A DNA stretch of 64,000 bases from contig JACDOG010000007.1 in NCBI GenBank assembly GCA_017656305.1, positions 1 through 64,000 on the forward strand, written 5' to 3'. This document shows, in pieces, positions 33,333-42,574 of this stretch (the stretch's first letter is position 1; each line of letters begins with the position of its first letter). A program made the translations under genes and the position numbers. The notes under the pieces are model-generated. The model did no database searches. It was not told the DNA's origin and saw only the letters and a list, made by a program, of their open reading frames with translations. Source of the stretch: Thermoanaerobacteraceae bacterium (lineage in GTDB: Bacteria; Bacillota; JADQBR01).

Positions 33333-34979
33333 TTGTTTAAGACCAGCAGGCTGAAAGCAACATATTTAAATACCTGGGCGCTGCTAAGTCTGATTTTTGT
33401 GCTCTTAATCCTGGCGCCTAATGTTAACATTTTAATAAACGCGCTTAAGCCGGGAAATGAAAACTGGTATCATATCAAGGAATACCTTTTGAAAGATTAC
33501 ATCATAAATTCTTTGACGCTGGTGGCATTTACGGGCCTGTTTACCGTGCTTTTGGGTACAACCCTTGCCTGGCTGGTATCCGTATTTGAATTCCCGTTTC
33601 GCAAGTTTTTTAAGTGGGGGTTGATACTGCCGCTGGCCATACCGCCTTATATCGCAGCTTATACATACGATGGCCTGCTGAACTACACGGGCGTCATTCA
33701 GACTTTCTTGCGAAACTCTCTAAAGATCAGTGTAAATCAAAAATATTTCAATATTATGTCCATGGAAGGAGCCGTGTTCATATTTACCGCATTCCTGTAT
33801 CCCTACGTCTATATCATCACGAAATCCTTCCTGGAAAAGCAGTCTGCGTCTCTAATAGAAAACTCCCGGATGCTGGGCAGGAGCCCTCTGGAGATATTTT
33901 TCTACGTGATACTGCCGTTATCAAGGACAGCCATATTGGGCGGGGTCAGCCTGGTTATACTTGAAGTGCTGAATGACTACGGTGTTGTAAAGTATTTCGG
34001 AATAGTAACATTCAGCACTGCCATTTTCAAGACCTGGTTTGCCTTGGGGGATATAGATTCAGCCGTAAAACTGGCTGCCATACTGATGTTTATGGTTTTT
34101 GCTGTTCTTCTAATGGAAAACCTGCTCCGGGGCAGGAAAAAATTCAGCTACACCACGTCAAAGGTCAGACCCATCACCCCGCTGAAGCTCCAGGGCATGA
34201 AAGCAGCTGGAGCCTTTGTCTACTGCTTTACTGTTTTTAGTCTGAGTTTTTTAATCCCGACCTTACAGCTGGTTTACTGGGCTTTTCTCGCGTACCAGAA
34301 AGTTTTACACGTGAAGTTCTGGGTGCTCATTATTAATTCTCTTTCAGCCGCTCTGGTTTCATCGGTATTGGTCATTGCTATCGCAGTGGTAATTGCCAAT
34401 TACTGCAGACTGAACGACGGGCTGATTTCCAAAATATACTCAAAAATTACAACACTGGGCTATTCCATCCCCGGCTCTGTCATAGCAATGGGAGTAATCG
34501 TGTTTTTCGTCGGTCTGGACAGGAGGCTGGTCTGGCTTTACCACATGATAAGCGAAAACTCCAGCAAGCTGGTGCTGAGCACAAGCATGGCCATGCTCAC
34601 CTTTGCTTACATCATAAGATTCTTGGCCATAGGCTATAATGCCATTGAAGCCGGGTTTGCAAGAATAGGAAGAAAGTTTTTGGAAGCTTCCAGAACCCTA
34701 GGCATGAATGTAACACAGACGTTTTTCAAGGTAGAGCTTAAAATGCTCCAGCCTGCTATCATCAGCGGCCTGGTGCTTGTCTTTATAGACATTTTGAAGG
34801 AACTGCCCCTTACGCTGATACTGCGTCCATTTAACTTTGATACTCTGGCCACCAAATCCTTTGAATATGCCGGTGATGAAATGATACACGAGGCCGCCAT
34901 ATCTTCTCTCATTATCATCATTATAAGCGCCGTTTCCGTCTACTTTTTCTACAAAATAGGTGACAGGGAGGAATCCTGA
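33333..34979 (+). CDS. fbpB: Ferric-iron ABC transporter permease
   Basis: A 548-residue membrane protein with about twelve helices. It consists of two fused binding-protein-dependent permease domains, each with an EAA-type loop (ENSRMLGRSPLEIFFYVILP and LEASRTLGMNVTQTF). This double layout is the rule for FbpB/SfuB-type iron permeases. TTG start after AAGGAAGTG. Its TGA is directly followed by the ATG of the ATPase gene. Confidence 0.92.
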   Translation: MFKTSRLKATYLNTWALLSLIFVLLILAPNVNILINALKPGNENWYHIKEYLLKDYIINSLTLVAFTGLFTVLLGTTLAWLVSVFEFPFRKFFKWGLILPLAIPPYIAAYTYDGLLNYTGVIQTFLRNSLKISVNQKYFNIMSMEGAVFIFTAFLYPYVYIITKSFLEKQSASLIENSRMLGRSPLEIFFYVILPLSRTAILGGVSLVILEVLNDYGVVKYFGIVTFSTAIFKTWFALGDIDSAVKLAAILMFMVFAVLLMENLLRGRKKFSYTTSKVRPITPLKLQGMKAAGAFVYCFTVFSLSFLIPTLQLVYWAFLAYQKVLHVKFWVLIINSLSAALVSSVLVIAIAVVIANYCRLNDGLISKIYSKITTLGYSIPGSVIAMGVIVFFVGLDRRLVWLYHMISENSSKLVLSTSMAMLTFAYIIRFLAIGYNAIEAGFARIGRKFLEASRTLGMNVTQTFFKVELKMLQPAIISGLVLVFIDILKELPLTLILRPFNFDTLATKSFEYAGDEMIHEAAISSLIIIIISAVSVYFFYKIGDREES

Positions 34980-35660
34980 ATGTACGTTGAGATAAAGAAT
35001 TTGAACTTCAAATATAAAGCTTCCCGGGAAACTACCGTGGTAGATTTTTCACTTGACATGGAAAAAGGAGAAACAGTTTCTATTGTGGGCGAAAGCGGCA
35101 GCGGGAAAAGCACCGTTCTCAGACTCATTGCCGGCCTGGAAATACCCCTGAGCGGGGTAATAAAGGTAAACAATAAAGTAATGGTGGATGACAGCACCTT
35201 TATTGCTCCTGAAAAGAGAGATATTGGCATGGTTTTTCAAGATTATGCCTTGTTTCCTCACATGACAGTGGCACAAAACATTACATTTGGCTTGAAACGG
35301 TTAACAAATAAGGAAAAAAAAGAAAGGCTGGCTGAAGTTTTGGAACTGGTAAGTTTAGAAAAGTTTAAAGACAGGTATCCTTACGAATTAAGCGGTGGAC
35401 AACAGCAGAGAGTAGCCCTGGCACGGGCTTTGGCGCCCAAACCTTCTCTGCTTTTGCTTGATGAGCCTTTCAGCAACCTGGACGCAGACCTGCAGAAGAA
35501 AATTCGGGAGCAGTTAAAACACATATTGAAATGTACGGGCATAACTTCCATCCTTGTCACGCATGATAAGGAAGATGCCTTGAGTATAGCCGACAGCGTG
35601 GTGGTATTGAAAGAAGGACGAATTGTCCGGGCAGGAAGCCCCGCACAGGTGCTTGCTTGA
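34980..35660 (+). CDS. fbpC: Ferric-iron ABC transporter ATPase
   Basis: A 226-residue ATP-binding subunit. Walker A is GESGSGKSTVL, the signature is LSGGQQQRVALARAL, Walker B is LLLLDEPFSNLD, and the H-loop is LVTHDKEDA. It is shorter than typical FbpC (about 350 residues) because the C-terminal regulatory domain is missing. Translationally coupled to fbpB. Confidence 0.92.
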   Translation: MYVEIKNLNFKYKASRETTVVDFSLDMEKGETVSIVGESGSGKSTVLRLIAGLEIPLSGVIKVNNKVMVDDSTFIAPEKRDIGMVFQDYALFPHMTVAQNITFGLKRLTNKEKKERLAEVLELVSLEKFKDRYPYELSGGQQQRVALARALAPKPSLLLLDEPFSNLDADLQKKIREQLKHILKCTGITSILVTHDKEDALSIADSVVVLKEGRIVRAGSPAQVLA

Positions 35661-35727
35661 ATGCGGCACCTTTGCTGCTGTTCGGCCCCCTGCCCGGCTG
35701 GCAGTTAGTCTACTGTTGCAAACGGCG

Positions 35728-36393
35728 TCAGCTTTCCTGGTCTCTTTTGCCTTTTCTTACTCTGGCTGATAGCCAATAAATGTACCCGGCAACTATAATA
35801 CTGATGGCAGCTAGGACCCATGTTTTGATAACAGGGTCAGAAATATATTCCAGAAGTCCCAGGTAACCAAACAGTATGAAAATTGTCGCTGATACAAATT
35901 TTACCACCTTTTCCGGAATCTTTTTGCCAAAGACCACTCCGGCCAAAATGCCAATAATATTTGAAATCATCATTCCCAGGGTAGTACCCAGCAAAACCCA
36001 CCAAAAAGACTGGTACTTGGCCGCCAGGGCTATACTGGCCAGCTGGGTTTTGTCACCCATTTCAGCTATAAAAAACACAATGGTTACCGTCCAAAAGGGA
36101 CTAAAATAATTCTTCTTGTCTTCACCTTCTAGTTTGTCCCCCCTTATTGTCCACAGGCCGAAAATGACAAAGGAGACGGCTGCCGTAATTTGGACATATT
36201 TCAAAGGTATGATGGTTGTCAGGTAGTTTCCAAAAGCTACAGCCAAAAAATGGTTTAACAGGGTAGCCACCAACACCCCTGCCAACACCGTCCTGGCCCT
36301 GAAACGAGTGGCAAAAGCCATTCCCAGTAGCTGGGTCTTGTCGCCCATTTCTGCCAGCACCACAAAAATCGTTGCGGTCCACAACACACTCAT
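35728..36393 (-). CDS. GDT1/TMEM165-family manganese exporter
   Basis: A 221-residue membrane protein with two homologous halves, each with the family motif E-x-G-D-K-T: AEMGDKTQLLGMAFATRF near residue 15 and AEMGDKTQLASIALAAKY near residue 110. About six to seven helices. Members (Mnx/MneA-type) export Mn2+. It stands alone behind a yybP-ykoY Mn riboswitch, which independently supports this role. Confidence 0.92.
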   Translation of the reverse strand: MSVLWTATIFVVLAEMGDKTQLLGMAFATRFRARTVLAGVLVATLLNHFLAVAFGNYLTTIIPLKYVQITAAVSFVIFGLWTIRGDKLEGEDKKNYFSPFWTVTIVFFIAEMGDKTQLASIALAAKYQSFWWVLLGTTLGMMISNIIGILAGVVFGKKIPEKVVKFVSATIFILFGYLGLLEYISDPVIKTWVLAAISIIVAGYIYWLSARVRKGKRDQES

Positions 36394-36423
36394 AAATTAC
36401 CATCCTCCCTTTAATTTTCCCAT

Positions 36424-36582
36424 ATAAAAAACGAGACCTGCAGGTACAAAAGTACCTGCCGTAGGTCTCGTTTGGCAATCACACATTGCCGGTGATACCA
36501 GGCCCGATTGACCAGTTTGTTGATATCACCCTGCGAAACTACTCCCCTAAGGCATTGGAGACTTTCACTTTTAACTTGCCAA
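36424..36582 (-). ncRNA. yybP-ykoY manganese riboswitch
   Basis: The minus-strand leader has the two conserved Mn-binding elements: GGGGAGTAG (36539-36547) with GTTTCGC after it, and CCTACGGCA (36457-36465). The latter lies in the strong hairpin GAGACCT...AGGTCTC that runs into TTTTTT, so the element's P-stem is also the terminator. Mn2+ binding should prevent termination and turn on the exporter just downstream. Confidence 0.93.
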
Positions 36583-36585
36583 TTA

Positions 36586-36614
36586 ATTATACACCAAGGC
36601 ACGCTGGTTGACAA
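36586..36614 (-). promoter_or_regulatory. Promoter of the manganese riboswitch
   Basis: Minus strand: TTGTCA, 17 bases, TATAAT, right upstream of the riboswitch. Confidence 0.85.
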
Positions 36615-36919
36615 GTCCATCTTGCATTTCCTTATCTGCTGTGGCCTCCCTGCCTGTATGATATTTTTCCTTCCTCTCCTGCACTATGCTCCATCCCCGT
36701 TACTGAACACCCAAACATTAAACATTTCCAAACATAAATCCAAATGATAAAAGAGCGATGGCCCTTAAAATAACTTATCGAACAAGCTCCTTTAATATTT
36801 TCTCACAACTTTTCACCTAAAAATCCTATCACACCCCTTGCTAAATTGGAGTAAATAAAGTATGATGTTAGAAGTAGTATATAAGTATTTGCGAATATAC
36901 TTTTAAGGGGTGATAAAAA

Positions 36920-37867
36920 ATGCTGTATAATTTGATTAAAATATTAGTTGAAAAAGTATTCGGTCTCAGCACGGCTACCCGTCTGGGTGAGAGTATTCAT
37001 TTCTTCATCTATGACTCTTTGAAAATAATCCTGTTGTTAAGCCTGATGATTTTTGCTATTTCCTACATCCGCAGTTTCTTTCCACCGGAAAAAACCAGGC
37101 AGGTGCTGAGCAGGTTCAGCGGGTCCGTGGCCCACCTGATGGCGTCCCTGCTGGGAATTGTTACACCCTTTTGCTCCTGTTCTTCCGTCCCTCTCTTTAT
37201 TGGCTTTGTGGAGGCGGGAATACCCCTGGGTGTAACCTTTTCCTTCCTTATTACCTCGCCCATCGTCAACGAGGTAGCTCTGGTCATGCTCATCGGTCTT
37301 TTCGGGCTGAAAATTGCTGTTATTTACGTGACCGCTGGTGTGCTTATCGGTACCTTTGGCGGCATCCTAATCGGCAAGCTGGGGCTGGAAAAATACGTGG
37401 AAGAATACGTATTCCAGATTGCTGTAGGACAGAGTGAAGTGCAAAAAATGACCTGGAGGGATCGGGCAAAATTTGCTAAAGATAACGTAAAAGATATTGT
37501 CAAGCGAGTCTGGATCTTTGTTTTAATCGGCATTGCCATTGGGGCGGCAATTCACGGCTATGCCCCGGAAAACCTGCTGGCTCAATACGCCGGAAAAGAT
37601 AATCCCCTGGCAGTATTTGTAGGTGTGGCCTTGGGTATTCCCCTGTACTCCAATGCCATTGGTACCATTCCCATTATTGAGGCACTAATCGAGAAAGGTG
37701 TCGCCGTGGGTACCGCCCTGGCATTCATGATGGCAATCACGGCACTTTCCCTGCCGGAAATAATTATCTTGCGTAAAGTTATCAAACCCCAGCTAATCGG
37801 CATCTTTGTCTCAATCACCGGGGTAAGCATTATCTTCGTTGGCTACCTGTTTAACTTTATCCTTTAA
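36920..37867 (+). CDS. ArsP/YraQ-family permease (DUF318)
   Basis: A 315-residue membrane protein with about eight helices. The motif TPFCSCSSVPLFIGF (Cys pair near residues 83 and 85) is followed by TSPIVNEVALVML. Relatives include ArsP, which exports trivalent organoarsenicals through cysteine thiols. The gene is paired with a thioredoxin-like gene 16 bases downstream. The upstream AAGTATTTGCGAATATACTT imperfect palindrome (about 36881-36903) may be an ArsR-type operator. The substrate is not certain. Confidence 0.85.
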   Translation: MLYNLIKILVEKVFGLSTATRLGESIHFFIYDSLKIILLLSLMIFAISYIRSFFPPEKTRQVLSRFSGSVAHLMASLLGIVTPFCSCSSVPLFIGFVEAGIPLGVTFSFLITSPIVNEVALVMLIGLFGLKIAVIYVTAGVLIGTFGGILIGKLGLEKYVEEYVFQIAVGQSEVQKMTWRDRAKFAKDNVKDIVKRVWIFVLIGIAIGAAIHGYAPENLLAQYAGKDNPLAVFVGVALGIPLYSNAIGTIPIIEALIEKGVAVGTALAFMMAITALSLPEIIILRKVIKPQLIGIFVSITGVSIIFVGYLFNFIL

Positions 37868-37883
37868 ATAAGGAGGTGGAAAC

Positions 37884-38123
37884 ATGGAAATCAGAGTTTT
37901 AGGATCAGGCTGTGCCAACTGCCAGAAGCTGGAGCAAAACGTTTTTAACGCCGCTGCCGAACTGGGTATGGATGCCGATATTCAAAAAGTAGAAGATATG
38001 GCAGAAATCATGAAATTTGGCGTAATGTCCACGCCGGCACTGGTGATAAACGGCAAAGTCGTGGTATCCGGCCGGGTACCCAATACCGAGGAAATCAAAC
38101 AGTTCCTGCGAAATGCAGAATAA
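37884..38123 (+). CDS. Small thioredoxin-like redox protein
   Basis: A 79-residue protein of the 'redox-active disulfide protein 2' type. It has a GCANCQKL active site (CxxC, Cys11/Cys14) and the cis-Pro region STPALVINGKVV. Such proteins are often encoded next to DUF318 permeases and presumably keep the permease Cys or its substrate reduced. GGAGGTGG precedes the ATG. Confidence 0.9.
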   Translation: MEIRVLGSGCANCQKLEQNVFNAAAELGMDADIQKVEDMAEIMKFGVMSTPALVINGKVVVSGRVPNTEEIKQFLRNAE

Positions 38124-38135
38124 CGAAAGCTCCAG

Positions 38136-38171
38136 ACGCCCAGCGTTAAACCGCTGGGCATTATTTATTTT
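38136..38171 (+). terminator. Terminator after the thioredoxin-like gene
   Basis: Stem GCCCAGCG/CGCTGGGC followed by ATTATTTATTTT. Confidence 0.8.
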
Positions 38172-38196
38172 CCCAGCAATTTTTATCAAAAATTAT

Positions 38197-38252
38197 AATT
38201 ATTTTAAGCTAATTTTAAGTTTTGTTCCTTACACTATACAAAAAACAAAATA
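38197..38252 (+). promoter_or_regulatory. htrA control region with direct repeat
   Basis: Two TTTTAAG copies spaced 11 bases apart lie upstream of a -10-like ACTATAC. Such tandem repeats one helix turn apart are typical OmpR/PhoB-family sites, so the regulator at 39661 may bind here. Confidence 0.5.
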
Positions 38253-38271
38253 GACAGGAGGAGGGTGCCGC

Positions 38272-38355
38272 ATGCTTTTGCTTTGCTGCCGCTTATATCA
38301 TATTTATGCGTCAGGAAATAAGAGCGTAATCTACTTGTGTAAGGAGAGTGATTAA
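38272..38355 (+). CDS. Possible 27-residue leader peptide of htrA
   Basis: An ATG after AGGAGGAGGG begins MLLLCCRLYHIYASG and ends KESD. Its TAA is two bases from the GTG start of htrA, and the htrA ribosome-binding site lies inside it. It looks like a translated, coupled leader rather than an independent protein. Confidence 0.5.
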   Translation: MLLLCCRLYHIYASGNKSVIYLCKESD

Positions 38356-38356
38356 A

Positions 38357-39520
38357 GTGAAATTCCCAAAAATACGTTCATTTAACATTTTTCTTACTTT
38401 AATCTTTTTAAGCGGAATAATTCTGGGCGGCTCCCTGGTGGTTTTTGCCAGCAACATGACAGTACAGGAACTGACTCATCCTAAAGAGGGAATGACACCG
38501 CAGTCTGCGGTACAAACACCGCCAATCCCCGTCGAAACCGGACAGCAAAGCGTCGCCAAAATTGTGGAGCAGGTAGGACCGGCAGTAGTAAAGATTGAAA
38601 CCTTCACCCGGGGAAATGAAAGACCTTACTACTTTGACGATCCATTTTTCCGTGAATTTTTCGGTGACGATTTTTTCTTTCACCGTCAGCCGCAGACCCG
38701 CCAGGGAATCGGGTCCGGCTTCATCATTTCCAAAGAAGGCTACATCCTCACCAATGAGCATGTGGTAGCCGGTGCCGATGAAATAAAAGTGAAAATCGTC
38801 GGTTTCCAGGAACCCGTACAGGCTGAACTGGTCGGTTCAGACCACGAGCTGGACTTAGCAGTATTAAAAGTAAATGTGGATAAAGATTTGCCGGTATTGA
38901 AACTAGGCGACTCAGCCAGAGCAAAAGTCGGTGACTGGGTGATAGCCATCGGTAACCCGTACGGTCTTGACCACACCGTAACTGTCGGTGTCATCAGCGC
39001 CAAGGGGCGCCCGGTAAATATTGACGACCGCCATTACAAAAACCTGCTCCAAACCGATGCCTCCATTAACCCAGGCAACAGCGGCGGCCCACTGTTGAAT
39101 ATGCAGGGTGAAGTGGTCGGTATCAATACGGCCATCAACGCCAGAGCCCAGGGAATTGGCTTTGCCATCCCGACCAGCACGGTTAAAGACGTGCTGACGG
39201 AGCTAATAGAAAAAGGGCACGTGGTTAGACCCTACTTGGGAGTTTACCTCCAAACACTTACAAAAGACCTGGCGGAATACTTCCAGATGGAAAGCACAGA
39301 CGGCGCCCTGATAGCGCACGTTATACCAGACAGCCCGGCGGACAAAGCCGGCTTGCAACGCGGAGATATCATCCTGGAGTTTGACGGGAAGAAGGTCAAA
39401 AATCCCGAGGACCTGGTGGAAATGATAAAAGACAGCAAAATAGGAGAGAAAAAAATACTGTTGGTCCAGCGCGACGGCAGAACCATTTATAAAACCGTTG
39501 TCATAGGAGAAAAGAAATAA
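38357..39520 (+). CDS. htrA: HtrA/DegP-type serine protease with PDZ domain
   Basis: A 387-residue membrane-anchored S1C protease. An N-terminal signal anchor (residues ~10-30) is followed by the catalytic domain with His in TNEHVVAG, Asp in HELDLAVLKV and Ser in NPGNSGGPLLN. One PDZ domain follows from about residue 290 (SPADKAGLQRGDIILEF). The GTG at 38357 is chosen because AAGGAG lies ten bases before it, while a GTG at 38348 would be only one base away. It degrades or refolds damaged exported proteins. A two-component system follows. Confidence 0.93.
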   Translation: MKFPKIRSFNIFLTLIFLSGIILGGSLVVFASNMTVQELTHPKEGMTPQSAVQTPPIPVETGQQSVAKIVEQVGPAVVKIETFTRGNERPYYFDDPFFREFFGDDFFFHRQPQTRQGIGSGFIISKEGYILTNEHVVAGADEIKVKIVGFQEPVQAELVGSDHELDLAVLKVNVDKDLPVLKLGDSARAKVGDWVIAIGNPYGLDHTVTVGVISAKGRPVNIDDRHYKNLLQTDASINPGNSGGPLLNMQGEVVGINTAINARAQGIGFAIPTSTVKDVLTELIEKGHVVRPYLGVYLQTLTKDLAEYFQMESTDGALIAHVIPDSPADKAGLQRGDIILEFDGKKVKNPEDLVEMIKDSKIGEKKILLVQRDGRTIYKTVVIGEKK

Positions 39521-39536
39521 CGGTGCTGAATTGCCA

Positions 39537-39575
39537 GGAGAACTCCCGCAGGTTTGTCCGGGAGTTCCCTTTTTG
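39537..39575 (+). terminator. Terminator after htrA
   Basis: GGAGAACTCCCG with CGGGAGTTCC arms followed by CTTTTTG. Confidence 0.85.
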
Positions 39576-39660
39576 TTGACCTAATATTCGCCTGTTTGAC
39601 GCGCGAACGGTTATTGATAGAATTATAGGTGAGAATAATTGTGACAGGAGAGAGCACGCC

Positions 39661-40341
39661 GTGAAAGCAACAATACTGGTTATTGACGACGATAAAAAAA
39701 TAACGACATTTTTACGCCGCAGCCTGATTTACGAAGGTTATGAAGTGCTTACCGCCAACGACGGCATCACCGGGCTCAACCTGGTAGAACAGCAGTCACC
39801 TGACCTAATCATCCTGGACATCATGATGCCGGGAATGGACGGCATCGAAGTGTGCCGCCAGCTGCGCAAAACCAGTAACGTCCCTATTCTCATGCTCACT
39901 GCTAAAGACGATGTTTCCGACCGGGTAACCGGTTTGGATGCCGGTGCGGACGATTACCTGGTAAAACCGTTTTCCCTGGAGGAACTGCTAGCCCGAATAC
40001 GCGCCCAACTGCGCCGGGTAAAACCCGACCGGCAAAAAAACAGGCTGCACTTTAGCGACCTGATGCTGGACACTGGCACCAGGGAAATCAAACGGGGAAA
40101 CCGGGAAATCAACCTAACCGCCAAGGAATACGAACTTCTGCTGTTCTTCATGCGCAACCCCAGGCAGGTGCTTACCAAGGAACAAATCATGGATGCAGTA
40201 TGGGGGCACGACTACAGCGGCGAATCCAACGTGCTGGAGGTATATGTAAACATGTTGCGGCAGAAGCTTGAAGCCAGCGGGGAACCACGCCTGATACACA
40301 CCATTCGCGGGGTGGGATACAGTTTAAGGGAGGCCCATTAG
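39661..40341 (+). CDS. OmpR/PhoB-family response regulator
   Basis: A 226-residue two-domain regulator. The receiver domain has ILVIDDDKKI, phospho-acceptor Asp in LIILDIMMPGMDG, and Lys in DYLVKPFSL. The winged-helix DNA-binding domain has ELLLFFMRNPRQVLT and RGVGYSLRE at its end. GTG start. It is followed two bases later by its sensor kinase. Position next to htrA suggests an envelope-stress circuit like CssRS. Confidence 0.93.
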   Translation: MKATILVIDDDKKITTFLRRSLIYEGYEVLTANDGITGLNLVEQQSPDLIILDIMMPGMDGIEVCRQLRKTSNVPILMLTAKDDVSDRVTGLDAGADDYLVKPFSLEELLARIRAQLRRVKPDRQKNRLHFSDLMLDTGTREIKRGNREINLTAKEYELLLFFMRNPRQVLTKEQIMDAVWGHDYSGESNVLEVYVNMLRQKLEASGEPRLIHTIRGVGYSLREAH

Positions 40342-40343
40342 TT

Positions 40344-41759
40344 ATGTCCATACGAACCCGGCTGACGCTCTGGTACAGCTCCGTATTTGGAGCAACCATG
40401 ATTCTTTTCGGACTGATACTGTACTACACGCTGTTTGCCAATCTGATTCAAGAGGTGGACCAGTCTCTAGCCCAAAAAGCGGACCAGGTTTTGGATTCCA
40501 CCCAGATTATCGAATCTTTTTTTATTCCCTATAAGGAACTGATACTGCCAAACGTAGACGTTTTTGCCACCCCGGATACCTTTCTGCAAATTCTTGATAA
40601 TAAAGGGCGCATCAGAGCCCGTTCGGACAACCTGGGTACCCGAACACTCCCACTTTCCAGGGAAACCGTCTCCCTGGCACGTAAAGGAAGCGGGTTTTAT
40701 GAAACGGTGGCTGTATCGGGAAGCAAAATTCGCCTGTATAACGTTCCCCTGATTGCCGACGGGCATTTTATCGGTATCCTGCAGGTTGGCCGGTCTCTAG
40801 CCCAGGTGGAAACAACCCTGTCACGTCTGCGTTTTCTCTTGATTGTCGGGATAATTATTACTCTTTTCGCGGCGGCCAGCGTCGGCTCCCTGCTGGCACG
40901 CGCGGCGCTGCGCCCGATAGATAAGGTGACCAAAACAGCAGCGGAAATTGAGAGCAGCGAAGACCTCAACCGGCGTATCGCTTATTCCGGGCCCAATGAC
41001 GAAATTGGGAAACTGACCACCACCTTTAATTCCATGCTGGCCCGCCTGGAAAGGGTCTATAACCGCCTGCAAAAAACCTATTCGGCACAGCAACGTTTCG
41101 TTGCCGATGCCTCCCACGAGCTGCGCAGTCCATTAACCACCATCAGCGGCAACGTGGAATTTTTAAAGAGGCTCGGCGATGCCGACGCCAAACTCCGTGA
41201 AGAAACCCTCAATGACATCCACGAGGAAATTCAGCGCATGACCCGGCTGGTGGAAGACATGCTGGCTTTGGCCCGGGCAGATGCCGGGTTGCAGCTGGAA
41301 AAGAAGCTCATATCACTGGGTTCGCTGCTGAACGACGCTGCGGCAATTGCCCGCAAGCGCGCGGGAGCGGTCCAATTTGTCAGGAATACCGACAAGACTT
41401 TGGATGAGGTTAAGGTGTTTGCCAATAAGGATTACCTGCAGCAGGCCCTGTTAATCCTGCTGGACAATGCATTTAAGTACACTCCTGCCGGCGGGCGCGT
41501 GGAACTGACTGCCGCCAGCGCAGGCAATAAAGTTGGTATCAGCGTCACGGACACCGGCCAGGGGATTAAAGAAGAAGACCTGCCGCATATTTTTGAACGC
41601 TTCTACAGGGGGGACACGGCCCGCGAACGCGGCGGCACCGGTTTGGGACTGTCCATCGCCCAATGGATCGCACAGGAACACCAGGGTGAAATATCAGTAG
41701 AAAGCGAGTGGGGCCGGGGCAGTACCTTTACCATCTGGCTGCCTATCCATCAGGAATAA
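40344..41759 (+). CDS. Sensor histidine kinase paired with the OmpR-type regulator
   Basis: A 471-residue membrane kinase. Two helices (about 11-33 and 160-182) flank an external sensor of about 125 residues. HAMP follows, then HisKA with ADASHELRSPLTTISGN (phospho-His) and HATPase with DNAFKYTPAGG, TDTGQGIKEEDL and GGTGLGLSIAQWI. It is co-transcribed with its regulator. The stimulus is unknown; envelope stress is inferred from htrA. Confidence 0.93.
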   Translation: MSIRTRLTLWYSSVFGATMILFGLILYYTLFANLIQEVDQSLAQKADQVLDSTQIIESFFIPYKELILPNVDVFATPDTFLQILDNKGRIRARSDNLGTRTLPLSRETVSLARKGSGFYETVAVSGSKIRLYNVPLIADGHFIGILQVGRSLAQVETTLSRLRFLLIVGIIITLFAAASVGSLLARAALRPIDKVTKTAAEIESSEDLNRRIAYSGPNDEIGKLTTTFNSMLARLERVYNRLQKTYSAQQRFVADASHELRSPLTTISGNVEFLKRLGDADAKLREETLNDIHEEIQRMTRLVEDMLALARADAGLQLEKKLISLGSLLNDAAAIARKRAGAVQFVRNTDKTLDEVKVFANKDYLQQALLILLDNAFKYTPAGGRVELTAASAGNKVGISVTDTGQGIKEEDLPHIFERFYRGDTARERGGTGLGLSIAQWIAQEHQGEISVESEWGRGSTFTIWLPIHQE

Positions 41760-42043
41760 GCCGGTTCAACATGATATGTTCAAATACAAAAGTATAACAG
41801 AAAGCTCCAGGTAAAAACATTCATTTCTGGAAGACCTATGTTCATTATAGTAACAATTATCATATCGCTCAGGATTTATTACAAAAATATACTAAAAATT
41901 TCTTCCCTAAAATAAAAAATCCTTTAACCATTTTGTCATTCCATCGTCTGGATATAATGGCCCCAGAAATTTAGACAGCACAGAAGGCAAATTTAACTCT
42001 AGAAGCCGCAGGTTTAAGTGTTTTCGATGAAAAAGTTCAGCTC
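41760..42043. other. Gene-free AT-rich stretch between the sensor kinase and split permease
   Basis: No convincing gene, terminator or RNA is seen. A short plus-strand frame ending LEAAGLSVFDEKVQLL (stop near 42046) could be a decayed gene end but is too short to identify. The drop in GC begins here and continues through the split permease operon. Confidence 0.4.
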
Positions 42044-42574
42044 TTATAGTAATTCAGCTTTTTGGTAGATTAAAGATATAGAATCTTGAGATATTATTTT
42101 TTCTATGAAAAAAGCAATCAATAAAAATGCGGGAATACTAATACCGATATGAATTACCGTAAACTTCAGTCCTAAAGAGACAGTTTCATATAATACTATT
42201 GGGAGCTTGGTACTGGTCCAGACTCCCAAGAAAAATAATACATAAGCTAACCTGGCTCCTTTTTTTAATAAAAGGGCGGCAATAGGGAAAGCAACATATA
42301 AAGGTCCGGCTGCTGCAGAACCTAGAAGGAATGCTATAATTATTCCCTTTATTCCAGAATTCTGCCCCATGAATTTAATCATACTTTCTTTAGGAACCCA
42401 GGTGTCCAATAACCCAATAAGCACAAAAATAGGAGGAACTAAAGAAAGCATTTCTTTAATATTCGTTAGAGTTATTTTAAAAGCTTTTGTACCAACTAGA
42501 TTATTAGTAAGATATATTCCTAGCATAACAAAAGCTAAAACTATTGTAAATTTATATTCCTTTAATAATTTCAT
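42044..42574 (-). CDS. Split permease, second half (YraQ/ArsP-like)
   Basis: A 176-residue membrane protein with about five helices, low in GC compared with neighbours. LLGSAAAGPLYVAFPIAALLLKKG resembles one half of DUF318-type permeases. The partner gene overlaps by one base. The two together would form one complete permease. Lacks the CxC motif of the ArsP-like protein at 36920, so the substrate may differ. Confidence 0.75.
   Translation of the reverse strand: MKLLKEYKFTIVLAFVMLGIYLTNNLVGTKAFKITLTNIKEMLSLVPPIFVLIGLLDTWVPKESMIKFMGQNSGIKGIIIAFLLGSAAAGPLYVAFPIAALLLKKGARLAYVLFFLGVWTSTKLPIVLYETVSLGLKFTVIHIGISIPAFLLIAFFIEKIISQDSISLIYQKAELL

Noticed and set aside
36508-36747. 79-residue plus-strand frame upstream of the ArsP-like gene
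   Set aside because: It lies antisense to the manganese riboswitch and its promoter and has no family resemblance.
42003-42046. Possible gene end LEAAGLSVFDEKVQLL on the plus strand
   Set aside because: It is too short, with stops just upstream; no family could be named.
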